Part shown: one piece after another, positions 1 to 8,776 of the stretch | How positions within the stretch are numbered: position 1 is the first letter of the stretch | How the letters are laid out: each line of letters opens with the position of its first letter | Assembly: GCF_009829325.1 (NCBI RefSeq) | Contig: NZ_VUOS01000020.1 | Coordinates: 166,234 to 230,233, forward strand | From: Nocardia sp. CY41 | Lineage (GTDB): Bacteria > Actinomycetota > Actinomycetes > Mycobacteriales > Mycobacteriaceae | Reading direction: 5' to 3' | Length of the DNA: 64,000 nt | Position numbers and translations under genes: made by a program | The notes under the pieces: generated by a model | Seen by the model: the letters and a program-made list of their open reading frames with translations, nothing else | The model's database searches: none | Told to the model about the DNA's origin: nothing

Positions 1-1800
1 CAAGCGACGCAGCACACGCACCATCCGGCGCAGCAGTTGCAGCGCGCGAGCCTTGTCGCGCCTGCGCACCCGCACGCCGGACTGCGAGGCATCGGTGACC
101 ACCACGTGGTCGAACAGCGAGACATGCCACCAGTAGGCGTCTTCCCTGGTGACGCCGATGATGCCGTGCTGGGTGCGGCCCAGCCACTGAGTGATCGCGC
201 GCTTGATCAGCACCAGCTTCGCGCGGCTGGGTTCGCCACCGGCACGGCGCAAGGTGATGTCCGCGGAGCGGACCGGCGGCGTCGCGGCCGGGTGCTTGAT
301 CGTCTCGGGGTAGTCGGCGCGGCTGGTGCGCGCGGCGGCCAATGCTTCGATACCGCCGTCTCGCAGCACCTTCGGGCCCTTCAGGAAGTCCTCGATGCCC
401 TGCAGGGTGGTGTGCACCAGGCCGTACTGCATCGCGACCAACTGCTCGGACATCTCCCGGAACAGCCTGCCCGCGATCTCCTTACCGTTCAGTTCCGTGT
501 GCAGCGAGCCGACGATCAGCGAGTTGCGGGTGCTGAAGTAGCGCGCCCAATCGTCGTAGTCCTTCCAGTAGAAGTCCGCGTGCCAGACCGCGGCGTTGGG
601 CAGCGTGACGGTGACGAACCCGTGCTCGCGCGCCCGGATGCCGTATTCGACATCGTCCCACTGGAAGAAGATCGGGATCGGCAGGCCGATCTTCGCGACC
701 ACCTCGGCCGGTATCAGGCAGGTCCACCAGGCGTTGTAGCCTGCGTCCACCCGGCGCTCCTGGTTCTTCTTCAGCATGCTGGTGTTGCGCAGCGCCTTCG
801 CCACCTTCTGGCCGTGCCGCAGCCGGTTCAGATGCACTTCCTCGGCGCCGACGTTGAGGTAGTCGGGGTTGAGCAGGAACAGCATCTGCGCGCCGACCAG
901 GGTCGGCTCGACCGTCAGGTTGGCGAACGCGTTGAGCCGCAACACCGTCTCCGGCTCGCACAAGATGTCGTCGTCCATCAGGATGACGTCGGCGTGCTCG
1001 TTGACCGCGGACACCTCGTAGAGCCCCCGGGTGAAGCCGCCGGCGCCGCCGAGATTCGGCTGGCGCAGATAGCGCAGCTTCTCGCCGAAGACCGGCGCGA
1101 CCTCTTGGTAGCGCGGCCGGTTCTCCACCAGATCGGTGCCCTGGTCGACGACGTACACCGCGTCGATCGCGGCGAGCACGGTGGGATCGGAGGACAGTGC
1201 GGCGACCGTCTCGGCGCAGTCCTCGGCACGGTTGAAGGTGCAGATCGCGATGGCGACCGGACGAACACGTTCCGGCGCGACGGCGGTCCAGCTCAGTTCC
1301 GCGATCCCCAGCGCGCCGCCGATGGCGTCGAACTCCAGCCACAGCGCACCGCCGTCGACGTACTGGTCGAGCGGGGCGCTCAGCGTGACCGAACCGCTAG
1401 CGTCGACCCGCGCCGTGTCGATGATCCTGCGGTGACCCGCGATGTCCGAGGCCACCAGCCGGATCTTGGCCTTGGCGACCACCTCGAGCACCATGGTGAC
1501 CCGTACCTCGGTGACCGTGGTCCAGCGCTGCCAGTAACTGGCGGCGAACCGGCCGAAGTAGGTGTTGGTGTGCGCGGTCGCGCCCTTGTCCAAACGCAGG
1601 GTCTGGCGTTCCCGATGCGCGCCACCTTTCACGACGGCGTACAACTCGTCGCTCACCTTCGCCGACGGACCGGTGAAGATGCCGCGCTGGAGCACTAACC
1701 GGTCCGGCGCCCGATGGTCGGCGCGCAGCGCGGCAGGCGCCTCAGCGGCCGTCGAGCGATCGTTTGTTTCGGTAACGGCCTCGATAGCCGACTGATCCAT
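1..1800 (-). CDS. GlfT2-like galactofuranosyltransferase paralogue (3' end outside window)
   Basis: GT2-family glycosyltransferase with the GlfT2 layout, probably acting at the inner membrane face on a polyprenyl-linked galactan-type acceptor with UDP-galactofuranose as donor. The frame is open from ATG at 1800 to base 1, so 600 codons are visible and the C-terminus lies off the window. Seen: an N-terminal beta-sandwich-like region with a YFGRFAASYWQRW segment, then the metal-binding Asp triad at residues 276-278 (LMDDDI), a WDD motif whose first Asp is residue 382, and a following His at 407 (VWH). These are equivalent to the catalytic positions of mycobacterial GlfT2. The canonical GlfT2 is encoded at 58547-60481, so this is a second, divergent copy. 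It lies 134 bp downstream of a gtrA gene on the same strand. The family is secure; the substrate is inferred. Confidence 0.85.
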   Translation of the reverse strand, partial: MDQSAIEAVTETNDRSTAAEAPAALRADHRAPDRLVLQRGIFTGPSAKVSDELYAVVKGGAHRERQTLRLDKGATAHTNTYFGRFAASYWQRWTTVTEVRVTMVLEVVAKAKIRLVASDIAGHRRIIDTARVDASGSVTLSAPLDQYVDGGALWLEFDAIGGALGIAELSWTAVAPERVRPVAIAICTFNRAEDCAETVAALSSDPTVLAAIDAVYVVDQGTDLVENRPRYQEVAPVFGEKLRYLRQPNLGGAGGFTRGLYEVSAVNEHADVILMDDDILCEPETVLRLNAFANLTVEPTLVGAQMLFLLNPDYLNVGAEEVHLNRLRHGQKVAKALRNTSMLKKNQERRVDAGYNAWWTCLIPAEVVAKIGLPIPIFFQWDDVEYGIRAREHGFVTVTLPNAAVWHADFYWKDYDDWARYFSTRNSLIVGSLHTELNGKEIAGRLFREMSEQLVAMQYGLVHTTLQGIEDFLKGPKVLRDGGIEALAAARTSRADYPETIKHPAATPPVRSADITLRRAGGEPSRAKLVLIKRAITQWLGRTQHGIIGVTREDAYWWHVSLFDHVVVTDASQSGVRVRRRDKARALQLLRRMVRVLRRL

Positions 1801-1934
1801 GAAATCCTCGAAATTCTCATTGTGCCGGACGGGACAGACACGCCCCTCGATGCCTGAACGGCGGGGGTGAGGATATCAACCGCCGTGTGCGGTTGCCCGC
1901 CGTACAGCCACGCCGACGTGTGCTCGAACCATTG

Positions 1935-2471
1935 CTAAACGTTCGCCGATTCGTTGTCGGTGGCGCTGTCGTTGCCCGCTCGCGCCCCGGTGAAGACGAA
2001 TTTGTCGTAAGCCCAGTACCGGAACACCACGGCCACGATCTGCCCGATCAACGTACCGGAGAGGTTGTCGGAGAGGGGGCTGGACAGCTCGAGCACGTAG
2101 CGGGAAAAGCCGAGACAGCCCAGTTGCAGGCCGATCGCCACCACGTTGAACACGGCGTACAGGAGGTACTCGCGGGCGGGATTGTCGGTCTGCTTGTGCG
2201 CGAATGTCCACCATTTGTTGCCGAAATAGGTCACGACCGTCGCCACCGCGATCGCGATGATCTTGGCCGGTAATGGGTAGTGATACAGCACGCCCTCGCC
2301 ACCCCAGAAGACCAGGAGGTTGTACGTGCCCGCGTCGACCAGGAAGCCGATCGCGCCGACCACCAGGAAAGCCCCGCCTCTGCGCAGCGCGGTGAACACC
2401 TTGCGAACGACCGTTCCGGTCTCCTGCGTCACTGGCTCGCCCGCGGGCGCGGTGGACTCACTGGATGGCAC
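1935..2471 (-). CDS. GtrA-family membrane protein
   Basis: Small polytopic membrane protein of the GtrA family, 178 aa from a GTG at 2471. GtrA proteins are associated with handling polyprenyl-phosphate-linked sugars, and flippase or accessory roles have been proposed. Four hydrophobic segments are visible, with family signatures YFGNKWWTFAHK in the middle and FRYWAYDKFVF near the end. The N-terminal ~25 residues are polar. The frame stays open upstream to about 3002, but that part overlaps the divergent GT2 gene, so I chose the GTG just before the conserved region. The divergent start at 2616 leaves about 145 bp for two promoters. The neighbours (GlfT2-like paralogue, GT2, DUF2142) suggest a lipid-linked-sugar module. 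Confidence 0.85.
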   Translation of the reverse strand: MPSSESTAPAGEPVTQETGTVVRKVFTALRRGGAFLVVGAIGFLVDAGTYNLLVFWGGEGVLYHYPLPAKIIAIAVATVVTYFGNKWWTFAHKQTDNPAREYLLYAVFNVVAIGLQLGCLGFSRYVLELSSPLSDNLSGTLIGQIVAVVFRYWAYDKFVFTGARAGNDSATDNESANV

Positions 2472-2615
2472 GGCCCGACGGTACCGCAGGCTCGCAGAAC
2501 CGTCCGCGACGGGAAATTCCGCTCCCGCACGCGGTGAGGTCGGCCACGCGCCTGCTGTGAGTTCCCTGTACCCTCCCCGTGTTCCCACATTCACCGATCG
2601 CGAGGATTGACCCGG

Positions 2616-3590
2616 GTGGACTCCACCGAGCTCCGTATTGCCGCCGTGGTTCCGTGTCACAACGAAGAGGCGTCGGTCGCCAAGGTCGTGGCCGACCTGC
2701 AGGCCGCCGTGCCGGGAATCGTCGTCTACGTCTACGACAATCTGAGCACGGACAAGACCGCCGAGCGCGCCCGCGAAGCTGGAGCGATCGTCCGGCACGA
2801 GCACACCAAGGGCAAGGGCAACGTGGTGCGCCGCGCCTTCGCCGACATCGAGGCCGACGTGTACCTGATGATCGACGGCGACGACACCTATGAGGCGTCG
2901 GCCGCGCCGCTGATGATCAAGACGCTGCTGGACGGCCCCTACGACCACGTGCTCGGCGTGCGCAAGCAGGACGAGGGCGCCTCGGCCTACCGCGCGGGAC
3001 ACGAGACCGGCAACAAGGTGCTCAACGGCGTGGTCGGGAAGGTGTTCGGCGAGAACGTCGAGGACATGCTCTCCGGTTTCCGGGTGTTCTCCCGTCGCTT
3101 CGTGAAGAGCTTCCCCGCGGTGTCACGTGAGTTCGAGATCGAGACCGAGCTCACCGTGCATTCCCTGCACCTGCGGGTGCCGCAGACCGCGGTGCCGGTC
3201 GGCTTCCGCGACCGCCCGGCGGGCAGTGAGAGCAAGCTGCGCACCTACCACGACGGATTCAAGATCCTCGCCCTGATCGTCGGCCTGGCCCGGCACGAAC
3301 GACCGGTCGCGTTCTACGGCCTGTTCGGCACGCTGGCCTGGCTGGTCTCGATCGTCCTGACCATTCCGATCGTCGTCGAGTTCTACAACACCCACGCGGT
3401 GCCGCGGTTCCCGACGCTGTTCCTCGGCTTCACGCTGCTGCTGCTCGGCAGCCTCGCGTGGACCGCGGGCTTGATCCTCGACGGCATCCGGCGCTCTCGG
3501 CACGAGGCCGCGCGCCTGGTCTACCTGCGGTACACCGCGGTGGGCGCGGACGACCCGCGGACCACCGGTGACGGCGGAGCCCGGCGTTGA
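2616..3590 (+). CDS. GT2 glycosyltransferase with C-terminal membrane anchor (polyprenyl-phosphate type)
   Basis: Cytoplasmic GT-A glycosyltransferase domain followed by two transmembrane helices, the layout of dolichyl/polyprenyl-phosphate sugar synthases. Seen: VVPCHNEE near the N-terminus, the nucleotide- and metal-binding stretch MIDGDDTY near residue 90, a conserved SGFRVFSRRF acceptor-loop segment, and two hydrophobic helices over roughly residues 230-295. The start is GTG 2616, preceded by GAGG about 10 bp upstream; an in-frame TTG at 2607 sits too close to that site. The stop overlaps the next start (TTGA), so it is coupled to the DUF2142 gene. Likely product: a polyprenyl-phosphate monosaccharide. 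Which sugar is unknown. Confidence 0.85.
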   Translation: MDSTELRIAAVVPCHNEEASVAKVVADLQAAVPGIVVYVYDNLSTDKTAERAREAGAIVRHEHTKGKGNVVRRAFADIEADVYLMIDGDDTYEASAAPLMIKTLLDGPYDHVLGVRKQDEGASAYRAGHETGNKVLNGVVGKVFGENVEDMLSGFRVFSRRFVKSFPAVSREFEIETELTVHSLHLRVPQTAVPVGFRDRPAGSESKLRTYHDGFKILALIVGLARHERPVAFYGLFGTLAWLVSIVLTIPIVVEFYNTHAVPRFPTLFLGFTLLLLGSLAWTAGLILDGIRRSRHEAARLVYLRYTAVGADDPRTTGDGGARR

Positions 3591-5176
3591 CGACCTCGGC
3601 GGATCCGACCGCCACGCCGGACAAGGATGTGGAAGAACGCGCGGACACCGCCCCCCTACCCGCGACCGACACCGCGCCGCTCCCTGCGGTGGACGCCGAG
3701 GCGGCCACCGGCGCGGACCGGTCCGCGAAAGGCTTCGCGGGCCGACTGGTGACCCGGCTGGGCGGGGCGACCATCGCCTTCACTCTGCTGGCCACGATCT
3801 TCGGCGCGCTGTTCACCGTCCTCACCCCGCCGTTCTGGGGACATGACGAGATCACCCAGTTCGGTCGCGCCTACCAGGTCGCACACGGGGGGTTCCTGCC
3901 GCAGCGGATCCACGACGATCGCGGCATCGCCTACGGCGGCGACGTCCCGTCCAGCATCACGAAGCTGATGGGCTACGCGCTGCAGGACTACACGACCAAC
4001 CCGGACGAGCCCGACCCCATGGTGGCCGATCCGGGCCGCTACGACCAACTGACGAGCGCCGCGGTCTCGGACGCCACCGAACCGGTCTGGTTCACCAACA
4101 CCGCCGCGTACTCGCCGGTCCCCTACCTCCCGGCCGCGATCGGCATCCGGCTCGGTGAACTCTTCGGCCTCGACGTGGGCGGCCTGCTCCTGCTCACCCG
4201 GCTCGCCGGGCTGGTGGCCTATCTCGCGGTGATCGGGTTCGGCCTGTACGCCTTGCGCGCGCACCGGGTGCAGTGGCTGGCGTTCACCGTCGCCGTGCTG
4301 CCGATCGCGGTATTCCAGGCGGGCACGGTCACCGCCGACACCATGACCAACGCGCTGGCCATCCTGGTCTCCGCGCTGCTGGTGAAGGCTGTGTTCCTCG
4401 GCGAGCGTCTGGGCCGGGCGGAGATCGCCGCGCTGCTGACCGCGACGGTCCTGCTGCCGGTGAGCAAGCCCACCTACGTGCTGCTCGCACTTCTGGTGGC
4501 CCTGGTGCCCGCGGACCGGTTCGGGTTCAGCGGCTGGCGGCGCGGCATCCCGGTGGGCTTCGCCGCCGCCGGTGGGCTCGCCTTCGCGGTGTGGATGAAG
4601 ATCGCCGCGCCGACCGGCGACGGGATGGGCTTGATGCGGCCGCCGCACCAGTGGCACTCGGTGCGTCCCGGCGATCAGCTCAGCGGCATCCTGCGCGATC
4701 CGCCGGAGTTCGTGCACGTGTTCGGCGAGAGCATCGCGCTGCGCGACCAGCGCTGGTTCAGCCAGTTCTTCGGCGAGCTCGGCTTCGCCTACGTCGATGT
4801 GCCCGCGCTGTCGATGCTGGCCTGCCTGCTGGCGTTCGCGGTGAGCCTGGGCGTCGCCGAACGGATGACCGCTCCGGCCTTCCGCCGCACCCTGATCTTC
4901 GCGCTCACCATGGCCGCCAGCGTCGCCATGATCTACGTGACGCTCTACATGTCGTTCACGCCGGTCGGCTACTACATCATCGACGGCGTGCAGGGCCGCT
5001 ACTTCGTGCCGCTGGCGATCGTGACGCTCGCGGTGCTGCTGCGCTGGATGCCGCTGCGGCTCACCGACTCCGCCGAGAGGACCCCGACGGTCGGCCCGGC
5101 CGTCACCGTGCTGGTGGCGGCGAGTGTGGCCTTGGTCGCGGCGGCGGCGAAGTACTACACCATCGTCTGGGGCTGA
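3587..5176 (+). CDS. DUF2142 polytopic membrane protein, GT-C-like
   Basis: Integral membrane protein of 529 aa in the DUF2142 family. An Ala/Asp-rich cytoplasmic N-terminus of about 50 residues precedes the first helix. It is followed by the typical first extracytoplasmic loop (PPFWGHDEITQFGRAYQ), about ten further hydrophobic helices, and the family-typical late motif DGVQGRYFVPLA. The fold resembles GT-C glycosyltransferases that take sugars from polyprenyl phosphates; catalysis is not proven for the family. The start is TTG 3587, overlapping the upstream stop by 4 nt, so it should be translated together with the GT2 gene and is its plausible partner enzyme on the outer face of the membrane. 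Confidence 0.8.
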   Translation: MTTSADPTATPDKDVEERADTAPLPATDTAPLPAVDAEAATGADRSAKGFAGRLVTRLGGATIAFTLLATIFGALFTVLTPPFWGHDEITQFGRAYQVAHGGFLPQRIHDDRGIAYGGDVPSSITKLMGYALQDYTTNPDEPDPMVADPGRYDQLTSAAVSDATEPVWFTNTAAYSPVPYLPAAIGIRLGELFGLDVGGLLLLTRLAGLVAYLAVIGFGLYALRAHRVQWLAFTVAVLPIAVFQAGTVTADTMTNALAILVSALLVKAVFLGERLGRAEIAALLTATVLLPVSKPTYVLLALLVALVPADRFGFSGWRRGIPVGFAAAGGLAFAVWMKIAAPTGDGMGLMRPPHQWHSVRPGDQLSGILRDPPEFVHVFGESIALRDQRWFSQFFGELGFAYVDVPALSMLACLLAFAVSLGVAERMTAPAFRRTLIFALTMAASVAMIYVTLYMSFTPVGYYIIDGVQGRYFVPLAIVTLAVLLRWMPLRLTDSAERTPTVGPAVTVLVAASVALVAAAAKYYTIVWG

Positions 5177-5192
5177 GCGGCAAAGGAAGTCC

Positions 5193-5220
5193 GGCGCCCC
5201 GGGGCTTTCCCCGGGGCGCC
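5193..5220. terminator. Bidirectional stem-loop between DUF2142 gene and rmlB
   Basis: Perfect 12-bp GC stem (GGCGCCCCGGGG and its complement) with a CTTT loop. It sits between the convergent stops at 5176 and 5229, so it can serve both genes. Confidence 0.75.
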
Positions 5221-5228
5221 GTTGCGTT

Positions 5229-6245
5229 TCAGTCGCCCGCCGCGCTGAGCGTCCGCTCCCCGGCCGCGTGGTAGGCGCGCTCGGTGATGTCTTTGTATGG
5301 ACGCCACCAGGATTCGTTGTCCCGGTACCACTGGATGGTGGCGGCCAGACCGGCGCGGAAGTCCGCGTAGCGGGGCTGCCAGCCGAGTTCGGAACGCAGC
5401 AACGTCGCGTCGATCGCGTAACGCTGGTCATGACCGGGGCGGTCGGTCACGTGGTCGAAATCGTCGGGATCGCGGCCGAACTCCGCGAGGATCATCCGCA
5501 CCACGGACTTGTTGTCGAGCTGGCCGTCGGCGCCGATCAGGTAGGTCTGGCCGATCCGGCCGCGGAGCAGGATCTCCCACACGGCACGATTGTGATCGTC
5601 GACGTGAATCCAGTCGCGCACCTGGTGCCCCGCCCCATAGAGCCGGGGACGCGCGCCATCGATCAAGTTGGTGATCTGGCGCGGAATGAATTTCTCCACG
5701 TGCTGGTACGGACCGTAATTGTTACTGCAGTTGGAGATGGTGGCGCGCACGCCGAACGAGCGGGTCCAAGCCCGCACCAGCAGGTCGCTGGAGGCCTTCG
5801 TGGCCGAGTACGGGCTGGACGGGTTGTACGGGGTGGTCTCGGTGAACGCCGGGTCGTCCGGGGTCAGATCGCCGTAGACCTCGTCGGTCGACACATGGTG
5901 GTAGCGCACGTCGTGCCTGCGCACGGCCTGCAGCAGGGAATAGGTGCCGACGATATTGGTCTGCACGAACGGCCACGGCTCGGCGAGGGAGTTGTCGTTG
6001 TGCGACTCGGCGGCGAAGTGCACCACCGCGTCCACGCCGCTGACCAGCCGGTCGACCAAGTCGAAGTCGGCGACGTCACCGTGCACGAAGTCGATGCGGT
6101 CGGACACCGGATCGAGCGAGGCCCGGTTCCCCGCGTAGGTCAAGGCGTCGAGGACGACGACGGTCGTATCCGGATGGTCGGACACGGTCTGCAGGACGAA
6201 GTTCGCGCCGATGAACCCGGCGCCGCCGGTGACGAGCAATCGCAC
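5229..6245 (-). CDS. rmlB: dTDP-glucose 4,6-dehydratase
   Basis: Second enzyme of dTDP-L-rhamnose synthesis: it converts dTDP-glucose to dTDP-4-keto-6-deoxyglucose with bound NAD. Rhamnose is needed for the linker between peptidoglycan and arabinogalactan. Seen: the Rossmann glycine motif TGGAGFIG at residues 6-13, the catalytic STDEVYG segment carrying the Asp-Glu pair, the YSATK Tyr/Lys motif, and the conserved NCSNNYGPYQ and EKFIPRQ blocks. I place the start at GTG 6245 because homologues begin with RLLVTGGAGF; an upstream in-frame start at 6275 would add ten residues. rmlA and rmlC lie 2.5 kb to the right on the other strand, so the rml genes are not one operon here. Confidence 0.96.
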   Translation of the reverse strand: MRLLVTGGAGFIGANFVLQTVSDHPDTTVVVLDALTYAGNRASLDPVSDRIDFVHGDVADFDLVDRLVSGVDAVVHFAAESHNDNSLAEPWPFVQTNIVGTYSLLQAVRRHDVRYHHVSTDEVYGDLTPDDPAFTETTPYNPSSPYSATKASSDLLVRAWTRSFGVRATISNCSNNYGPYQHVEKFIPRQITNLIDGARPRLYGAGHQVRDWIHVDDHNRAVWEILLRGRIGQTYLIGADGQLDNKSVVRMILAEFGRDPDDFDHVTDRPGHDQRYAIDATLLRSELGWQPRYADFRAGLAATIQWYRDNESWWRPYKDITERAYHAAGERTLSAAGD

Positions 6246-6551
6246 CCCCTGACTGTACGTGGGGCCGCGGCGCACCGGTGACGGACTCGAAATCCGGTGC
6301 AGCCGAGGCTCACTCCAGGTTTTCGATCTGTGACCTTCGTCTCATTGACTTCCCAATGAAAAGAACTCCGGGATTGGTTTCTCTCGGAAAAGCCCGGTCA
6401 GCGCCCACATTTCCGCGACCCCACCGAGCCGGGGGTCGCAGTGGTGAACAAAATTTGAATAAACAGTCACAACGGGTTCACCACGCGTTAGCTGGTCTAG
6501 ATTTTGCTCGTCTAGTCCCCTCCGAACGTTCCAATCGAGGTTCGAAACAAA
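6246..6551 (+). other. 306-bp promoter-bearing intergenic region upstream of the secreted-protein gene
   Basis: No ORF worth calling. The right half is AT-richer than its surroundings, and a TAGATT sequence at about 6500 could be a -10 element, with the -35 unclear. It separates the divergent rmlB and secreted-protein genes, so promoters for both should lie here. Confidence 0.4.
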
Positions 6552-7262
6552 ATGCTGATGAGGAAATTCGCCGCGACGTCGGCACTGCTGATCGCCGCTC
6601 TCGGCATCACCGCCGGCACCGTGAACGCGGCTCCGGCCTCCGAGGCCGATGGCGCGGTGAACTTCACCGCCCACGCGACCGACACCCAGTCCATCATCAC
6701 GACCGATGCCGGTTCCATGGTCGTCGAGGATGGCACCTTCAAGGTCAAGGCCGCCAACGGTGACGTGCTCACCGGCATGCCGCTGACCTTCCGGGTGGAC
6801 GACTTCGAGTTCCCGATCGCTGCCGAGATCGCGGACCGTACCGCCACCCTGACCCCGCAGTTCGACATGGCGCACGCGACCTACAAGCCGGTCGCCCTCC
6901 CGTTCGAGGACAAGGCGCCGTGGAAGACCGAGTACGACCGTGAGCAGGCCGCCTTCAACCGCATGAAGGACACCATCTCGACCGGCGCCACCATCGGCAC
7001 CCTGGTCGGCGGCCTCAGCGGCGCGGCGGTCGGTTGCGTGCTCGGCGGCATCGCCGGCGCGACCGTCGCCTCGGCGGCCATCATCGGCCTGTTCGGCGCG
7101 TTCATCCCGGCCGCGGCCATCGGTTGCCTCGGCGGAATCATCGCCGTCGGCGCGCTCGGCACCCTCGCGGGCCAGCTGCTGGTCACCGCTCCGGTCGCGA
7201 TCGGTGCTGCGATCCAGTACTTCACCACCATCAACCAGCCGTTCAACGCCCCCGCGAAGTAA
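6552..7262 (+). CDS. Secreted hypothetical protein with glycine-zipper-like hydrophobic C-terminus
   Basis: 236-aa exported protein of unknown function. A clear Sec signal peptide (MRK start, hydrophobic core, cleavage near NAA-APA at about residue 28) is followed by a polar domain of about 100 residues. The C-terminal half holds repeated G-x3-G/A-rich hydrophobic stretches with two Cys in similar surroundings (GGLSGAAVGCVLGG and AAAIGCLGG). Similar small secreted proteins are common in nocardiae; I know no assigned role. A second in-frame ATG at 6558 is possible. The upstream region (6246-6551) is noticeably AT-richer than the rest and probably carries its promoter. A strong terminator follows. 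Confidence 0.8.
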   Translation: MLMRKFAATSALLIAALGITAGTVNAAPASEADGAVNFTAHATDTQSIITTDAGSMVVEDGTFKVKAANGDVLTGMPLTFRVDDFEFPIAAEIADRTATLTPQFDMAHATYKPVALPFEDKAPWKTEYDREQAAFNRMKDTISTGATIGTLVGGLSGAAVGCVLGGIAGATVASAAIIGLFGAFIPAAAIGCLGGIIAVGALGTLAGQLLVTAPVAIGAAIQYFTTINQPFNAPAK

Positions 7263-7294
7263 TCCAGCGGCCGAACGCGCAATCGAACAACACA

Positions 7295-7330
7295 GAAGCC
7301 CCGCCCGCGCGGAAGCGCGGGCGGGGCTTC
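7295..7330 (+). terminator. Perfect 16-bp stem-loop after the secreted-protein gene
   Basis: GAAGCCCCGCCCGCGC pairs perfectly with its complement across a GGAA loop, a GNRA-class tetraloop. It starts 33 bp after the stop codon at 7262. There is no long T-run, as is usual for high-GC actinobacterial terminators. Confidence 0.85.
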
Positions 7331-7502
7331 AGTTATTCCGGGAGCGGACGGCGAGGTGAACGATTACTGAACAAAATGCAAAAAGCAAAGATCACGCACT
7401 CGTGACCTGGCCTATCAAGGAAAGATAACTTCGGTTCGGAAATAGTCCGGAGGCCGCGCGAACACCCTGCGGCCGCCGAGGCGCGAGTTGCCCCACACAG
7501 AC

Positions 7503-7539
7503 GCGAGCCCCGTCCCGTCTGGTACGGGGCGGGGCTCGC
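7503..7539 (-). terminator. Stem-loop downstream of the hydrolase gene
   Basis: 16-bp stem (GCGAGCCCCGTCCCGT with its complement, one G-T pair) and a 5-nt loop. It lies 20 bp beyond the stop of the leftward hydrolase gene. Confidence 0.75.
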
Positions 7540-7558
7540 CTGGGCAGGGCCCGACCGG

Positions 7559-8548
7559 TTACGCCGTCCGAGCCCGCTGGTCCTCGTCTATACAGGCCCG
7601 CACGAACCGCGAGACCCGCGCCAGCGCCGCCCTGCTCTCCGGCAGGTTCGGCGCGATGCTCATGAAGGCGTGGACCTGGCCGCGCCACAATTCCAGCGCG
7701 TTCGGCACGCCTGCCGCCGTGAGCCGCTGCGCCATCAGTTCGGAGTCGAAGCGCAGCACCTCGTCCTCGGCGGCGATCAACAGAACGGGCGGCAGCGCGG
7801 ACAGCACCGCGTTGACCGGCGACAGCGCCGGATCGAGCACGCCGTCGACCTCCGCGCCGATGCGCACCACCGCTTCCAGCGCCGACAACGGGATATACGG
7901 ATCCCGCGCGACGTTCACATAGTCCCGCTTCGCCCCGTAGTCCAGGTCCAGCAGCGGGCTCAAGCCGACCAACCCGGCAGGCACGGGCAAGCCCGACTCC
8001 ACGGCCAGCAGCGCGGTCGCGAAAGTCAGGTAGCCGCCCGCGGAGTCACCCGCGAAGATGATCCGCGCCGGATCGGCGCCGTGGCGCAGCAGCCAGCGGT
8101 AGGCGGCCAGGCAGTCCTGGACCGAGTCGGTGATCCGCGTGCCGGGCAGTTGGCGGTACTCGACATTGATCACGGGCAGGCCGGTGCGACGAGCCAGGCT
8201 CGCGGCGATCGGACGGTGACTGCGGGTGCTGCAGATCGCGAAGCCGCCGCCATGCATGTAGAGCACCGCGCCGTGGCGCAGCGCACGCGCCGCACCGGCC
8301 GGGCGGATGATCTCCAGGCGGAGACGATGCAATGACACCTGCTCCCGATCGATGCCTTGCGGACGGGGACGCAACCGCGCCAGCCCGTCGACGGTGGCGG
8401 CGCCGACCGGAATGGTCGACTTGGTCACGGGGAAGGTTCGCAGCACCGGCCGCACCACGCCCATACAGGTGGCGAGCAGCAGGCGCGATTGCGCGCTGGG
8501 GCCCTTCGGATTCATCACCACGCCGGGCTCGCCGTCTCTGGTCGCCAT
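7559..8548 (-). CDS. Alpha/beta hydrolase, hormone-sensitive-lipase (HSL) family
   Basis: Serine esterase or lipase of 329 aa, probably cytoplasmic as no signal peptide is seen. The HSL oxyanion-hole motif HGGGF is at residues 99-103, the nucleophile elbow GDSAGG has its Ser at 169, the acid is in AAEDEVL and the catalytic His in GQVHAF near the C-terminus. This order and spacing is that of HSL-type carboxylesterases such as mycobacterial LipN- or LipU-type proteins. The start is ATG 8548, with GAGGTAGG about 8 bp upstream; an alternative Met is at 8515. It is transcribed alone, divergent from rmlA. The substrate cannot be read from the sequence. Confidence 0.88.
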   Translation of the reverse strand: MATRDGEPGVVMNPKGPSAQSRLLLATCMGVVRPVLRTFPVTKSTIPVGAATVDGLARLRPRPQGIDREQVSLHRLRLEIIRPAGAARALRHGAVLYMHGGGFAICSTRSHRPIAASLARRTGLPVINVEYRQLPGTRITDSVQDCLAAYRWLLRHGADPARIIFAGDSAGGYLTFATALLAVESGLPVPAGLVGLSPLLDLDYGAKRDYVNVARDPYIPLSALEAVVRIGAEVDGVLDPALSPVNAVLSALPPVLLIAAEDEVLRFDSELMAQRLTAAGVPNALELWRGQVHAFMSIAPNLPESRAALARVSRFVRACIDEDQRARTA

Positions 8549-8776
8549 CGCGCACCTACCTCACAACTGGCGCGCCGAATCACGACCGGACCGAGGTCGC
8601 CCAGGCGAGCTGTCGGCGCTGACATCTCACGCAGTGTCTTCTCAGAACACCATGCGCATCGTGACCTACGCAACAGAATCGCTCCAACCCCGCCGCGGCG
8701 AAACAGCCGTGACCGAATCGAGGGCTACTCGGAACCTCATCGAATCCCGGAGCCGAGAAACTGGCAGACTCCAGGC

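Noticed and set aside
37..1698. 553-codon open frame on the plus strand opposite the GlfT2-like gene
   Set aside because: Antisense shadow of a GC-rich gene; composition is Arg/Val/Asp-rich without any family motif, while the other strand shows full GlfT2 catalytic motifs.
1935..3002. 355-residue version of the first GtrA protein
   Set aside because: The N-terminal 177 residues are antisense to the GT2 gene; the GtrA domain starts only after 2471.
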